A program made the translations under genes and the position numbers. Source: Prinia subflava (taxonomy: Eukaryota; Chordata; Aves; Passeriformes; Cisticolidae). From it: a DNA stretch of 64,000 bases. Numbering within the stretch: the first letter of the stretch is position 1; each line of letters opens with the position of its first letter. The DNA is taken from contig NC_086249.1 of assembly GCF_021018805.1 (NCBI RefSeq), positions 79,138,472 through 79,202,471 on the forward strand, given 5' to 3'. The notes beneath the pieces were generated by a model that saw nothing but the letters and a program-made list of their open reading frames with translations, searched no databases and was not told the origin of the DNA. This document shows, piece by piece, positions 50,601 through 61,218 of the stretch.

Positions 50601-51866
50601 CGTATCACTGGCAGAGTGAAGCCATCAGGCTCAGTGGATCTTTGCGCTGCCCCAGATCCTTGCCAATTTTCAGACTGCTTCTGTGAGGCAGTGAGCTGGA
50701 GAGCCATACATCTCCAGCACTGCCACCGGGACACCTGTTCCTCAAGCAACAACCCACACTCGTAACCTCAACTCATGTTACCTACAGATCCCATCTCTGA
50801 TTACAAAAGAACACCCCAAATCTCACTTCAGGATTGTCTGCATGTGGGGTGGTAACATAAGCAATCAGCAACTTTGGACTGGAGCTCAGCATTAGGTTTG
50901 TGTTTAAGAATTTGCATGTACTACAGATGTGCCCCTCCAGCAGTCCCCAACCCATACATGTGACAGGCTCAGCCTGGTTTCCTTATTCTGCTTTCAGTGA
51001 TTTTTCACTTCAGAAACCTGAAGCCCCACACAGAGGCACCTTTTTCTTATGTCAGGCCATCCTCAAAGACAGCATGCCAAAGCTTTAAATCATCCCAAAT
51101 TATATGCTTAACTCTCATTATCTAAGTCTAAAAACAAAAGTAGGTAATGTGCTGCAGGCAACAGTCCCCAGTTCTGTGATTGCACAGAGCATGAATAGCA
51201 GGTTACACGAGGATATGGGTAATCAGGCTCACAATAAAAACAGCTCCTCAGATCAGAACATTGCCCAGCTGGGCTCAAAAAGTACATCTCTGCCACACAA
51301 GCGACTAAAATTCCTCAGAGGGCTTAGTGAAGCATTGGGGTAGTTTGCATGGATTAGGTAAGCATCTACAGTCTGTCAACTAAACACAGAGACTGAGAGG
51401 CCCTTTGGAGTTAATCTTGGGATAAGTAGATTAAACATGGTTTTCTTGCATTTCCTTCCACCCCTATCTTAACAAATTTTGACAGAGGGATGGGGTGCAG
51501 GTGGTTGAACATGTAAATAACCTCTGCTCATTTTTATCCTACCTTCATTTGTGCTAAAAACTGATTTTGAACTGGCAAACCCAGACTCCTGCCACCCAAG
51601 CAAAGTGGCAATCTTTCCGCTAGAAGGAATCTTTCTGGAACATGCCAGCCAGAGAAGTACAATTCCTTCAAAGCATCCCAAGTAATAAATATATGCACTC
51701 CTGATCAGTCTAGAAAATGATTGCTCAGGAATCTCTGTACAGGTGTCTCCTAGGGGCAAGCAAGCACAGGTAAACTCCTTGGCAGAAGCAGGATGGCTGG
51801 GAAATATACCTGAAATTTGTGCAAAAATCTTCCATCTTGAAGGGGCAGCTATCAGTTTCTAAAGGT
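50601..51866. other. Intergenic between CR1 and solo LTR, no gene seen
   Basis: Unrecognised sequence with a lone octamer ATTTGCAT at 50910-50917. No exon, and no repeat I can name. Confidence 0.5.
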
Positions 51867-52238
51867 TGTGTGTGGCACGCAAACAACAACATGGAGGCAA
51901 GAGGTCTGCAGTGAAAAGCTGCTCTCCCAAAAAGAGGACAAGCCTGTTTATTCCTTTCATTTTTATACACTTGTGGGTCTGGTTGTGGATTGGCTTCTGG
52001 GGTTACTACCCCTTCACCCCACTGGCCAGACCAGCTGTCAACCAACATTATTTTCAGGCTAGAAATATGTAAACAAAGGACAGTGATCAAAACCAAGAAA
52101 GGTTGTTTATGTTCCAAAGTGTGAGAAAATGAAAAACTGATCCTTAATATTGTACAGAAGCTAAAGAACTGACTCCATCTTATGAACAAGTAGAAGACTT
52201 TAGAAAAACTCAGAAAAACCAGGGCAACAGGGTTGACA
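51867..52238 (-). mobile_element. Probable solo LTR of an avian endogenous retrovirus
   Basis: On the minus strand this block has the order expected of an LTR. A CCAAT motif is complementary to 51989-51993, a TATAAAAA box to 51960-51967 and an AATAAA signal to 51947-51952. A U5-like end follows, finishing ...GCCACACACA at 51867. The upstream end is placed at a TGTCAACCCTG start (52238), giving about 370 bp bounded by TG...CA. I cannot see a convincing target-site duplication and no gag/pol/env remnant adjoins it, so the ends and the ERV class are uncertain. It lies in a 219-codon open frame on the same strand that resembles no protein I know. Confidence 0.55.
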
Positions 52239-53521
52239 GCCCTAATCATCCAAGAGAAACACAACATAGCCCTTAACTGCTGGACTTCACATACACCACA
52301 GTCTCTATTCAGCAATATAAAGAGTGATTCTGTAACCTTCACTGAAACCATGGGCTGTATGAACCCCAATGTCTTTGAAATCATACTCCAGATTGCAAAT
52401 GCATTTAGGATTTTTTCACAGTGAGGACAGGAGTAGAAAAATGTAGGAAATCAAGAAAGTTGTTTTTAGATCAACTAGTTACCAGGAATAAGTGGGCAAT
52501 ATTGTATAAGTGGCCTGCTCCTCAAGCTTAATTGATGATTAATTATATGTGGGGAATAAAAACCATTCACTCCAGTGGTGCTTTGTTTCTGTAGAGCTGA
52601 CAGGGGTGAGAAGTAACAATTGCTCAGCACAGTGAGGACTGAAGAGCTCCTCTGCTGCTGAACAAAGCCAAGCTGTGGGGCGACAGATGGCAGATGAGAT
52701 TCACCATAGGCTGCGAAGAGGCCATACTCATCGCTGGCATTCTCCACCCGTTCAGCTCTGCTGGCTGCTCCAGAAGGTGGGTCAGTGGGGCTGTGACCCT
52801 AAGCCAACCCCCTTTTTCTCTTCCAGAGAAACAGCTAGCAACTAAATGCCATCCCAACATACCCTGTGATGGAAAGCATGGCTGCAGTTCCCAGTGCTTG
52901 GCCAGGTGTGCCCAGGAGAGACACTTCACTGCTCTCTGTCAGTGCAGTGCTCATGACAATCATTTGCACATATCCATGTCAGCAAAACTGCTTATGTTTT
53001 CACTTTCACAGCTGGCAACTGCAAGAATGGACGCACCTTTCCAGGCAGCTTCTCCTTGATCTCCCTGCACAGATGACTTCCTTTGCCCATGGCCAGTTTT
53101 CTTATATCCTCTTTTATAACCCAGAGAGGAAATCATACTTGTATCTGCAGGGGTGGAAACAAGGGCCACTCATGGAAAAACTTAACAGAAAAATAAACCT
53201 AGAAAAGCAGAGATTCATTTCCAGAATTTCCTCTCAAATAGCAACTCCTCTTAAAAAGAAGGTCAAAATAAGTCTAAAGAAAAGCTTCCTAAAATTCAGT
53301 TTCTAATTTATTTCCACTTTTCCCATGGTAAAAAAACTACTGACAATATCCAGTCACCTATAAGGGTATATCCTAAATAACTCACAGAAACTAGGAACAC
53401 TCTCAGACTCCCAAGGTTCAGCATCCAGAGACACTGACATCACCTTGGGAGATGACAGGATTGACACCAGCCTCCTCTCAGCAAGAGACGACTGCTATGT
53501 CTCTAAAATATGTCATACAGA
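52239..53521. other. Intergenic between solo LTR and CR1, no gene seen
   Basis: Overlapping frames of 90-146 codons on both strands (for example 52866-53306) have no domain, splice context or family resemblance. No repeat recognised. Confidence 0.5.
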
Positions 53522-53945
53522 GAAGGGATGCAGAGCTGGTGAAAAGGCTAGAGCACAAGCCCTATGAGAGGCACCTGAGGAGGCTGGGGTTGTTTAGCCC
53601 TGGAGAAGAGGCTGCTCAGGGAGACCTTATCATTCTTTACAACCACCTGAAAGGAGGCTGCAGCCAGGTGGGAATCAGTCTCTTCTGCCAGCGCCAGGAC
53701 AAGAGGACATGAACTGAAGCTGCACCAGGAGAGGTTTAGATTGCACATTAGGAAGAATTTCTGCACAGAAAGGGCGATTAAACATTGGAATGGGCTGTCC
53801 ACGGTGGTGTTGGAGTCACCATCCCTGGAGGTGTTTAAGCACACACTGGACGTGGCACTCAGTGCCATGGTCTAGGTGACATAGCACGAGGTTGGACTCG
53901 ATGATCTCACAGGTGTTTTCCAGCCTCGTTGATTCTGTGATTCCT
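53522..53945 (+). mobile_element. CR1 3'-end fragment, sense, upstream of the MRPS9 promoter
   Basis: A well-preserved CR1 3' region: GGCTGGGGTTGTTTAGCC, GGGAGACCTTATCATTCTTT, ACCACCTGAAAGGAGGCTGC, CATCCCTGGAGGTGTTTAAG, GGTTGGACTCGATGATCT and a terminal GATTCTGTGATTC. It ends about 400 bp from the MRPS9 start codon, on the same strand as the gene. The 86-aa frame at 53452-53712 is CR1 sequence, not a gene. Confidence 0.93.
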
Positions 53946-54278
53946 TGATTTATTTTTTTTCCCCCATGGGAAAAAACCCAAACAAACCAGTGCTAAACTG
54001 AAATATGGCTTTTGCCACAAATCTCCAGAGCAGTGCTGTCGCCCCAGACATGCTGCAAGTCCCAGCGCTGCGTACACAAACAGAAGGGCTGCTTTCAGCT
54101 CTGTCCTTCCCAGACAGGAGACCGCGCCGGGGGTCTCCTGCTGACCTGATGGGCACCGTGAATGTAACTCCAGGTATAACCCACCACTCTCCCGACGGGG
54201 CTGCATTTCAGGTAAGCCCAGCCGCCGCTGAGGGAGCCCCGGCGCCGAGCCCGGCCGCAGGCTCAGCGGGCGGAGCAG

Positions 54279-54290
54279 CGCGCAGGCGCG
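54279..54290 (+). promoter_or_regulatory. NRF-1 binding site
   Basis: The sequence CGCGCAGGCGCG matches the palindromic nuclear respiratory factor 1 consensus YGCGCANGCGCR exactly. It lies 54 bp upstream of the MRPS9 ATG. NRF-1 is an established activator of nuclear genes for mitochondrial translation and respiration, so the site fits the gene's role. Occupancy is inferred. Confidence 0.7.
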
Positions 54291-54298
54291 GCCCGGCC

Positions 54299-54318
54299 CC
54301 GGCCCCGGCCCCGCCCGC
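54299..54318 (+). promoter_or_regulatory. GGCCCC repeats with a GC box (SP/KLF-type)
   Basis: A short CCGGCC-type tandem run leads into CCCCGCCCGCC. This is a GC-box-like site on the complementary strand, 26-36 bp upstream of the MRPS9 start codon and next to the NRF-1 motif. It is consistent with a TATA-less CpG promoter. Confidence 0.5.
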
Positions 54319-54343
54319 CAGCGGAGGGCGGAGCGCCGCGGTG

Positions 54344-54409
54344 ATGGCGGCGGCCGTGGCGCGCGTGCTGCGGCTGTGCCGCCGCTGGGGCGCGGGGCCG
54401 TGCGCGCAG
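54344..54409 (+). CDS. MRPS9: MRPS9 coding exon 1 (partial gene; uS9m)
   Basis: This is the first coding exon of the mitochondrial small-subunit ribosomal protein S9 (uS9m), a nuclear-encoded protein imported into mitochondria that sits in the head of the 28S subunit. It encodes 22 residues, from MAAAVARVLRLCRRW to GPCAQ. The peptide is rich in Arg and Ala and has no acidic residue, as expected for the start of a mitochondrial targeting peptide. The ATG has a strong Kozak context (G at -3 and G at +4), lies in a CpG island and follows an NRF-1 site and GC boxes. The exon ends at CAG before a GTGAGA donor, in phase 0. Joined to the exon at 61219 it continues in frame. The frame is also open upstream to an ATG at 54005, but that ATG lies outside the GC-rich promoter core, so I chose 54344. 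The assignment depends on exon 2; the N-terminus itself is poorly conserved in this family. Confidence 0.8.
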
Positions 54410-54739
54410 GTGAGAGGCGGGCGGGCGGGCGGTGAGGGGACGCGGTGCGCGTCCCGCCGGGAATGTCCCCGCCGGGAATGGGGTTCCCAAAGGGGGGACA
54501 TGGCCTGGGAGGCCCCGGTGTGGTGCTGCCCCTGCTCCTGGGCCGGCGGGGCTGAGGCAGCCCTGCGTGGGAAGTGTCGAGGGCTGGCGCCGCGTTCAAG
54601 TCGTCCTTTCCGTGAGCCGTGTTTGTTTCCCTTGATGTGAAGCAGAAGCTTGGTTAAGCGTAGAATTAACAGAGCGGTACACAGAGCAAAGCCAGCGCAA
54701 AAGATGGCAGATTTTAGGCTGATAATTTTGAGTGATAAG

Positions 54740-54955
54740 CTAAAACACAAGAAGTTCTACCTCAACACGAAGGAGAACTTCTTTACATTGATGTTGGCAG
54801 GGACTGGAGCCTCCCTTCCTGGGGACATTCCAAACCCACCTGGAAGCATTCCTGTGTTACCTGCGCTAGGTGACCTTGCCTTGGTAGGGGGATTGGCCTG
54901 GATGATCTCCAGAGGTCTCTTCCAGCCCTGACAATGCTGTGATTCTGTGAATGGT
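54740..54955 (+). mobile_element. CR1 3'-end fragment, sense, in MRPS9 intron 1
   Basis: The order AAGTTCTACCTCAACACGAA, GAGAACTTCTTTACA, CCAAACCCACCTGGAAGCAT, CCTGTGTTACCTGCGCTAGG, GGATGATCTCCAGAGGTC and TGTGATTCTGTGAA identifies a CR1 copy of a different subfamily from the one at 53522. An internal segment between TTTACA and TGGCAGGGACTGG is shortened. It begins about 330 bp after exon 1. Confidence 0.9.
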
Positions 54956-54975
54956 GTTCGGTCAACAGGTGAGTA

Positions 54976-55115
54976 GATCATGAACCATGGAGGCACGGAA
55001 AGATTTGGGTCAGAAAGGACCTTAGAGACCATCTAGTTCCAACCCCCTGCCATAGACAGGGGCAAGTCCCGCTAGACCAGGCTGCACAGGGCAAGTCTCT
55101 GAATACCTGCAGTGG
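54976..55115 (-). mobile_element. CR1 3'-end fragment, antisense, in MRPS9 intron 1
   Basis: GATTTGGGTCAGAAAGGACC, GACCATCTAGTTCCAACC, CCCTGCCATAGACAGGGGCA and AGTCCCGCTAGACCAGGCTG are the reverse complement of a CR1 3' end. It faces the sense copy at 54740-54955 tail to tail with about 20 bp between them. Confidence 0.88.
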
Positions 55116-55758
55116 AGAGAGAAATGTGCTCCACAAGTAAGGTAACTTCTGATTAAACAGAATCATTCTATTTTATGGGGTAGCAGTGTTCAGCTTATTG
55201 CCATTTAATTAAAAAGCTTAGTTGCTGTCAGTATTGTTTGTGCTGTGGTATTTGATACACCTCTATATATATTTAATCAGTGACCAGCAAGTGGATAAAA
55301 AGGCCTGCTGGTAACACTTCCAAGTTACAAAGTAATTTAGGATAATATGGGCTGAAGAACTGTTGGTGACTGAACTAAACCAAACCATGGGGTAACAGAA
55401 GAAAGGTGCAGTAAGGAAATGAAATGTAATACGGGAAGGAGCAATTTGAGCTATTTATATTGGTTACATCTAGATTAACTTTACCCCTTTGGGATAAAGG
55501 CTTCGTACCCATGTGGGTAGTTCTTTATGCAGCAGTCAGGAATACATGCTCTTAAGGTGTGCAAGGAATGACAAAGATAATAAAGCTGAAAGTGTTCTAA
55601 TACTTGCCTTCATTCTCAGTTGAAATAGTTTGTGTTCCTTTGGTTATCTTGTGTCAAAAGTATGATTATGACAATAACATGGTTCTCCTGGCAGGGCACA
55701 TCCTTGAGTTTTAGCTGAAAATGGTTTGTATTGTAAATCAGAGAATGTTCTCAAAGAA

Positions 55759-55850
55759 GGAGTCACAGAGGGAGGTAGGACTGGAAGAGGCCTTGAGGGA
55801 TCATTTATCTGTTCCTCTCATCCCCAGAGAGGGGATCAGTACCTAAGCCT
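55759..55850 (-). mobile_element. Possible highly diverged CR1 3' end, antisense
   Basis: GTCACAGAGGGAGG, then TAGGACTGGAAGAGGCCTTG and AGGGATCATTTATCTG, weakly follows the antisense CR1 terminus (CACAGAAT...TTGGAAGGGACCT...GATCATCTAGTCC). The match is short and could be chance. Confidence 0.35.
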
Positions 55851-56969
55851 GTGGCTATACACAAGTTGTCTAGCTGTCTGTGAGCCAAGGGATATGAAGA
55901 GAGCTAATGGGAGACAGGGCCCAGAAACCTTGGAGACTCTTCTTTCCATTAGGTGCAGTTAACTTGTTGGAGCTGTTTGGTCAGAATGTTCAGGATGGTA
56001 AGCATTTATGTGACTATAAAAAGCAAGTTGAGAAACTTGGAAGAAAATTCCAATGAGCACCATTAAAAACAAGATACCAGCATGCCTGAACTGCAGATTG
56101 CTGGCAACCGGGCAGGTGCCCTGGGAAAATTACCACTACCAGTTTGTCCTGTTCTTGTGCCTCTGATACATGCTGTGTTTGAGAACAGGGTATAAGTTGA
56201 TGTATCCATCTTCTCATCACCTGCTAGAACAATTTCTTACATTTAAACACTTATCTGTCCTGACTGTTCGGATTTTTTTTATTATACTTGTCCTAAAAAT
56301 CCCTTGCAGCTTTTTAGTTTATAACTTCTTGTCTTAGTGGGAGAAAATGTGTAATTTCTTAACTTTAAAGTTTCTGGCATTGAGAGGAAAAATGGAAAAG
56401 GAACTTTGTAATTCAATTTAGCATTGACTGAGCAACAGGTGTAGTTTCCTATTCTTCCCATAAGCAAATGGCAGAGATGTAGTGCTATTTATAAAGAAAA
56501 AGGTATCTAGGAGCTTAGTTACTATCTATCATTCACTCTGATGTGATTGAATAGCTATTCTCAGCAGAAGAGTTCAGAGTTCCTATTTAATTTGATTGGG
56601 TTGAGTGCTTTATCTAAATCACTGTGGATGTTATATGTACCAATACCAGAAAGAGGTGATAGTACTTTGGTGACAGACTTTCAACTACCTGCTTGAAATA
56701 TGAGAAACCTTTTTTGCAGTTACTAATTAAAATGCAGTTGAAAAGCCTCTTAGTACCTGAAAACTTGAGCCTAAAAACAACCAGATCTGAATTCTGTTCC
56801 CTGTTATACACATCTGACTTTTGCCATGCATCAATACATTTAGAGCTATTTTTTACTTCCCTAGTGTACAGCAAAACTTAATATGTAGATTTGGTCAAAC
56901 ATGCACAGAAGGTAGGTTTTCTGACCAGATGAGATGCAGTTTGATGGTTACCTGCCAAGGGACTTAATT

Positions 56970-56985
56970 AAAAAAAAAAAAAAAA
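56970..56985. repeat. Poly(A) run in MRPS9 intron 1
   Basis: A run of 16 A residues. No retroposed gene copy is recognisable immediately upstream, so it is treated as simple sequence. Confidence 0.8.
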
Positions 56986-59900
56986 GTTTCTTCTAATGAA
57001 ATACTTCATGAAATCAGGTATAAAAAATAACATCAAATCACTTATGCATATTTGCTGACATCTTGTGATGCTTTCCGATGTGTTTTGCAAAATGTTTCTG
57101 AGGCATAAATCTGATACTGGTTCATGTAATTAGTGTGTAGGCCAACTGAAATCTAAGATTATATCAATGTTGTTTTAAATAAATCAATTAAAACACATTT
57201 TTGTGAAACAGCACTCTAGAAATCCAAAACTAGCTTATTGAGAAAAAGCAATTTGTTAGAAATTGGGATGGCTCTGAGCATTTATATTCTGTATAATTGC
57301 TATGTAAAAAATGTTTTTTCTTGCTCAACAAGTAAACAGAGGACTGTCTTGCATGTCTACTGGGTTCAGGAGCAGCAGCTGTGCCAGTAGCTGGAGTATT
57401 GGACACTGGGCAGCTTTAGTCCTGCATATTGATGTGGTTATACAGCTCCAGTTCCACATCTCTTAGTGAAGTGCTATCCCAGAGGTGATTCCTTGGTACA
57501 GATTTGTTTGTGCACTGTGTGGTTTTTGAAAAGGAGGTGGTGGAAGGCTGCCAGCTGAGAGCATGGAAGAATCATGATGATGGTGCAACAGTATGTGTGC
57601 CATGTCATTTGGTGTCATCTTCTGCCTCTGTAACTATGTCTCGTAAAATGAACAACTTCTGGGCTTGAATTTAAATCTTCTGGTGCCAGTCCACTTTTCC
57701 TCCCATTCCAAAACTACAGGAACTTGACTTCTCTTTTAGTTGGTTTGGTTTATATCTGTGTAACTCCAGTGGAGCAAAATGAACAGGACGATTAAACATA
57801 GTCCTACTTACTTCTCTTGTTGCAACAAAATAGGCCAGAGAAATTGAAGTTGTCGGAAAATGCCAATTTTTTTCCTAAGGCAAATTTAACCTAAGCTGAT
57901 TTTCTGTAAGTCTATGGTCTCCCTGTAAAATCAGGATTTGCCAAACAGTTTTAATTCTAGGTTGCTCAGAAAGGAGTTGGGAAGAAAGGGTTAATCACAA
58001 TGAGTTGTGTCCAGAAGTAAGGGCTTTCCCTTCTCCCATTTTCTGGTGCAAGAGCATATTGTTTCATGAGCATTGCTAATAATGTTAATAAGCATTACTG
58101 TTATTTTAAAAATGGTGAGGCTGCTGTCTTCAGTAATGCTATATGAAATGTGTGAGAAGTGAATGCAAACCTCTGTGGTTTCTTCTACAAAGCAGAGGAG
58201 CGTGCTTTCTTGTTTGACTGAAATGCCAGAAGCATTTAGCTGTGCTTTGCAGTTTCTGCCTGTGCCACCCATGAAATAGTGCTCTTATCCCAGAAGAGGT
58301 ACCCAATACAATAGATATTAATTTACATAAGAGGCTGTTTTCTAATTATGAACAGTTTGTGTGTCCAGGGACTTTTGATTAGTGACGAATTGAAACTAGG
58401 GAACAATATGAATAGCTTGAGGGAAGAAGGACAAAAATGAGAAAATTACAATAGAAATTGACAGGAATAAGATGAAGGCAATCTTTTTTAAAGTATTCTG
58501 TTTAAAGCATACCAGAGAGAAAGCTATTTTGGGCTAAGTAATAAGGAATCATATGTTCATTAACAAGAATTACAAATAATTAGTTACTATTAAGACAAGT
58601 TCGACAGAAGATGAATTGAATTCTTTCCTGAGGAATGACTGGGAGAGAAGAATAGGGAATACGTGGAGATACCCTTGCTTTCCTCGCTGCTTTATAAGAA
58701 AATCACCAGAGCCTTGCCTTTGGAAAATGTGTACATTTAAAATTTTGATTATTTTTCTTTTAATTCTGTGTATGTCAATGTTTCCCTACAGGAAACATGA
58801 ATATTGAAAAGAAAAGAAAAGGGAAGAGACAAACCAGGATTAGAGCTGCATGCAATATATATAAGCTGTGGAGAAAATGAAGCAGCAACAGGCTCTTCAG
58901 CACCAAATTCTACTTTAGACCTGTTTTTAAATGTTTTCTTGCTGAGGTCTGTGTTACTTTCCTGAGGTTCATACCCTGAGGGGCAAATCTTTGTCTGTCA
59001 GGTAAAAGCATCGAGGGTCAGTCCTTTCTCACACGTGATCTTATTCAAAGATACTTTACCTTCTATATCAAACCTGTTTGAATTCATAGGATCTGTCTCG
59101 CAGCCCAGGCATGGGCTGTATAGAGGTTTAAGGCAGTATATTGTGGTCTTCATTTCAAATTGAAATTGAAGTGGAATTGTTACATTTTGTGTATAGAACA
59201 CTGACACAGGCATGGATGGGTAAATTGGTCATTAATAGCTTTACATATGTGCAGCAAAATAGATAAGTTGGATCAGTCTATCCTGAACTTCCAGATGTCC
59301 AAAATACCAACTGGGCTCTGTGAAAGTACCAAGAAAAGCTGTGTTTCATTTCCTGTTAATGTAGGACTTGACCATTTAATGCAGAATACCAAAAGCTTCT
59401 TGTCACAGAAGAGGTTCTGGTAAGCTGACATTGCTAACAGAAGGTGCAAGTTTGATCTGCTTTCCTGTTTCCCTTGCAAATACATTTATGTAATCTTGCT
59501 TTGATGAGACGTGTTTGTATTGTTGTGGTTATAACTGGCTTTTGAGATTACTGTTGTATTTGTGTTCGTTACAAGAAGGTAGCAAGTGTTTTATTTATAT
59601 TAGCTGTACTCAGAAGGGTGAAATCCATCAAAATGCTCAGCTTGTCTAAACTGTGCTCTGAAGAAGACAATTCTCTTGGAGAACATTGAATAATTCTAAA
59701 TACTACCTTTGTTCTGTTCCTTGTAATCAGAGCCCTAACTAGTTCACATTGCTGCATGGATTTGTTTTTTAATATTTTGCTGAAAGTAGACCGAGGCTGC
59801 AGCTCCCAGAGTATCAGGGGCAATTTAATAATATGCTCAAGGAAATAAAGGTAAAGACTCCCCCTCTACTTTTCTTCCTCTCCGTTGAGTTTCAGCCACC

Positions 59901-61182
59901 TTCTTTTTCCAGCTTTGGCAATTCTCAAAGTGATCTCTGAACTGCTCAGACTTACCAGCTTGGCTGAGAATTGCGTGCTTGTTGGGATGAAGCAGAAGTT
60001 AGTGTTCTGCCACATGTAGGCAGCTGAGTTGGCTTGCAGAGGAGTCGTGTGCCACAGCTGGCACAGGGCGAGTTAAGGGAGTAGAGGACAGGATGCTGGC
60101 AGGGGTGAACTGTGAGATGGGTGCTCTCTGCCTAGTGAGGCTGCACTGTCTCCTCACAAAGCCTAGCCACAGCATATTGAAGGAATGGGAGTGAAGTCTT
60201 TCAGGGTACTATGTGATGAACAAAATTTGGCATTTTTCTGAATCAGAAGTGATTCTTTTTCTGTCTTTGCTTTTCTGTCTCACATTGCTTTCTTGTGATT
60301 CCCTCCCTCCCCCCACCCACAGAAGACCACACAAATAATCAGTTCTTATTCAGTTCTTAGAGTAATTAAGCTGCAGAGAACTTTAATACTAATGTTGGAG
60401 AGCCAAAATAGTGCATAATATTGACAGTAGGCCAGAATTCAGACATTACAGCTCTGTCAGTGGAGCTCCTATTTGTCTGGCAGAGAGCATCAGTGAAATC
60501 ACTCATCAGCTGATTGTGTAGTTAGAAGTGAGACCAAACCTGTGTGCTGCAAAGATCAGAAGGTAACTGCCCTCTGAGTTATGACCTGAGCTGATACAGT
60601 GCTCTGTAGTGTTGACTGCTGGACTACCCTACTAGTTTCCTAATTGGTCTACTTGAGACAGTGAAGTAGCTTAAGAACCATTCTGGCACCACGAACAAGG
60701 AGGGAGCACGCCTTGGCCTTTCCAGAGCTTTTAGCAGTATTTGGTCAGTGGTTTCTGAAAAGCCACTAGGGAGCTGCCCTGCATATTCTTATCATACTTT
60801 GTTGTGGGATACCTTTAGGTGAAGGCAAAACCTGCTTATTTGCTGTTGGATTTTGATTTATGATGGGATCTGTTGATCAGTGCTGTTTGTTGCTTTTCCT
60901 GGATGTTCCTGACTTAGGATATACTATGTTTCTTTCCATCAAAAAATCTTCTAAATGAATTGTAATGTGTGAAAATGTGAAGGTTTTAGCATGTGTTGAT
61001 CTGTTCATGGACGTTAAACCATTGGAAGAAAATGGTTTAATGAATAATAATGCTTTTGCTAACTTATTCTTGTGATGTGTTGAATCTCATTATAGGTATG
61101 AATAGCTTGCTATAGTATTCATGTATGCATTTTATTTAGAGCTCACGATGCCAGAAATGTAAAATAAATCTCTCACTTTTTG

Positions 61183-61218
61183 TGGGTTTTTTTCTTTTCT
61201 TTTTTATTTTTCTGTTAG
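61183..61218 (+). promoter_or_regulatory. Polypyrimidine tract and 3' splice site of MRPS9 intron 1
   Basis: An almost pure T/C tract of about 33 nt ends in TCTGTTAG. Exon 2 begins immediately after it and is in frame with exon 1. The tract length suggests a strong acceptor. Confidence 0.8.

Larger units (their letters stand above)
54120..54620 (+). promoter_or_regulatory. MRPS9: MRPS9 CpG-island promoter
   Basis: This is the most GC-rich, CpG-dense block in the window, with runs such as GCGCCGAGCCCGGCCGC and CCCCGCCCGCC just upstream of the start codon. It has no evident TATA box. A dispersed-start CpG promoter is typical of housekeeping mitochondrial ribosomal protein genes. Transcription probably starts between about 54230 and 54335, but the exact site cannot be read from sequence. 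Long open frames on both strands here are by-products of base composition. Confidence 0.8.
54410..61218 (+). other. MRPS9: MRPS9 intron 1
   Basis: The intron starts GTGAGA and ends in a long T/C-rich tract (about 61183-61216) followed by TTAG. It is about 6.8 kb. The first 1.5 kb carries CR1 fragments (54740-54955, 54976-55115 and possibly 55759-55850). The remainder is AT-rich single-copy-looking sequence with a 16-A run at 56970-56985 and a short GAAAA repeat at 58806-58820. I see no additional exon in it. Confidence 0.8.

Noticed and set aside
18226..50917. Enrichment of POU octamers as evidence for POU3F3 autoregulation
   Set aside because: I found four exact octamers (18226, 29319, 45340, 50910), about what is expected by chance in 64 kb of AT-rich DNA.
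52624..53306. Open frames of 101-146 codons between the LTR and CR1
   Set aside because: They overlap on both strands and show no family resemblance.
53452..53712. 86-aa open frame upstream of MRPS9
   Set aside because: It consists of CR1 3'-region sequence, which is non-coding in the element.
1..54000. POU3F3 or another homeobox exon
   Set aside because: I looked for POU-domain and homeodomain coding sequence and for the expected GC-rich exon and saw none on either strand.
53907..54599. 230-aa minus-strand open frame over the CpG island
   Set aside because: Its Pro/Arg/Ala-rich translation is what GC-rich sequence gives by chance. It overlaps the MRPS9 exon 1 and promoter and shows no domain.
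54005..54640. 211-aa plus-strand open frame containing MRPS9 exon 1
   Set aside because: It reads through the exon 1 splice donor into the intron and upstream into the promoter. Only 54344-54409 is supported as coding.
54208..54750. 180-aa minus-strand open frame
   Set aside because: A CpG-island base-composition effect antisense to MRPS9, with no conserved motif.
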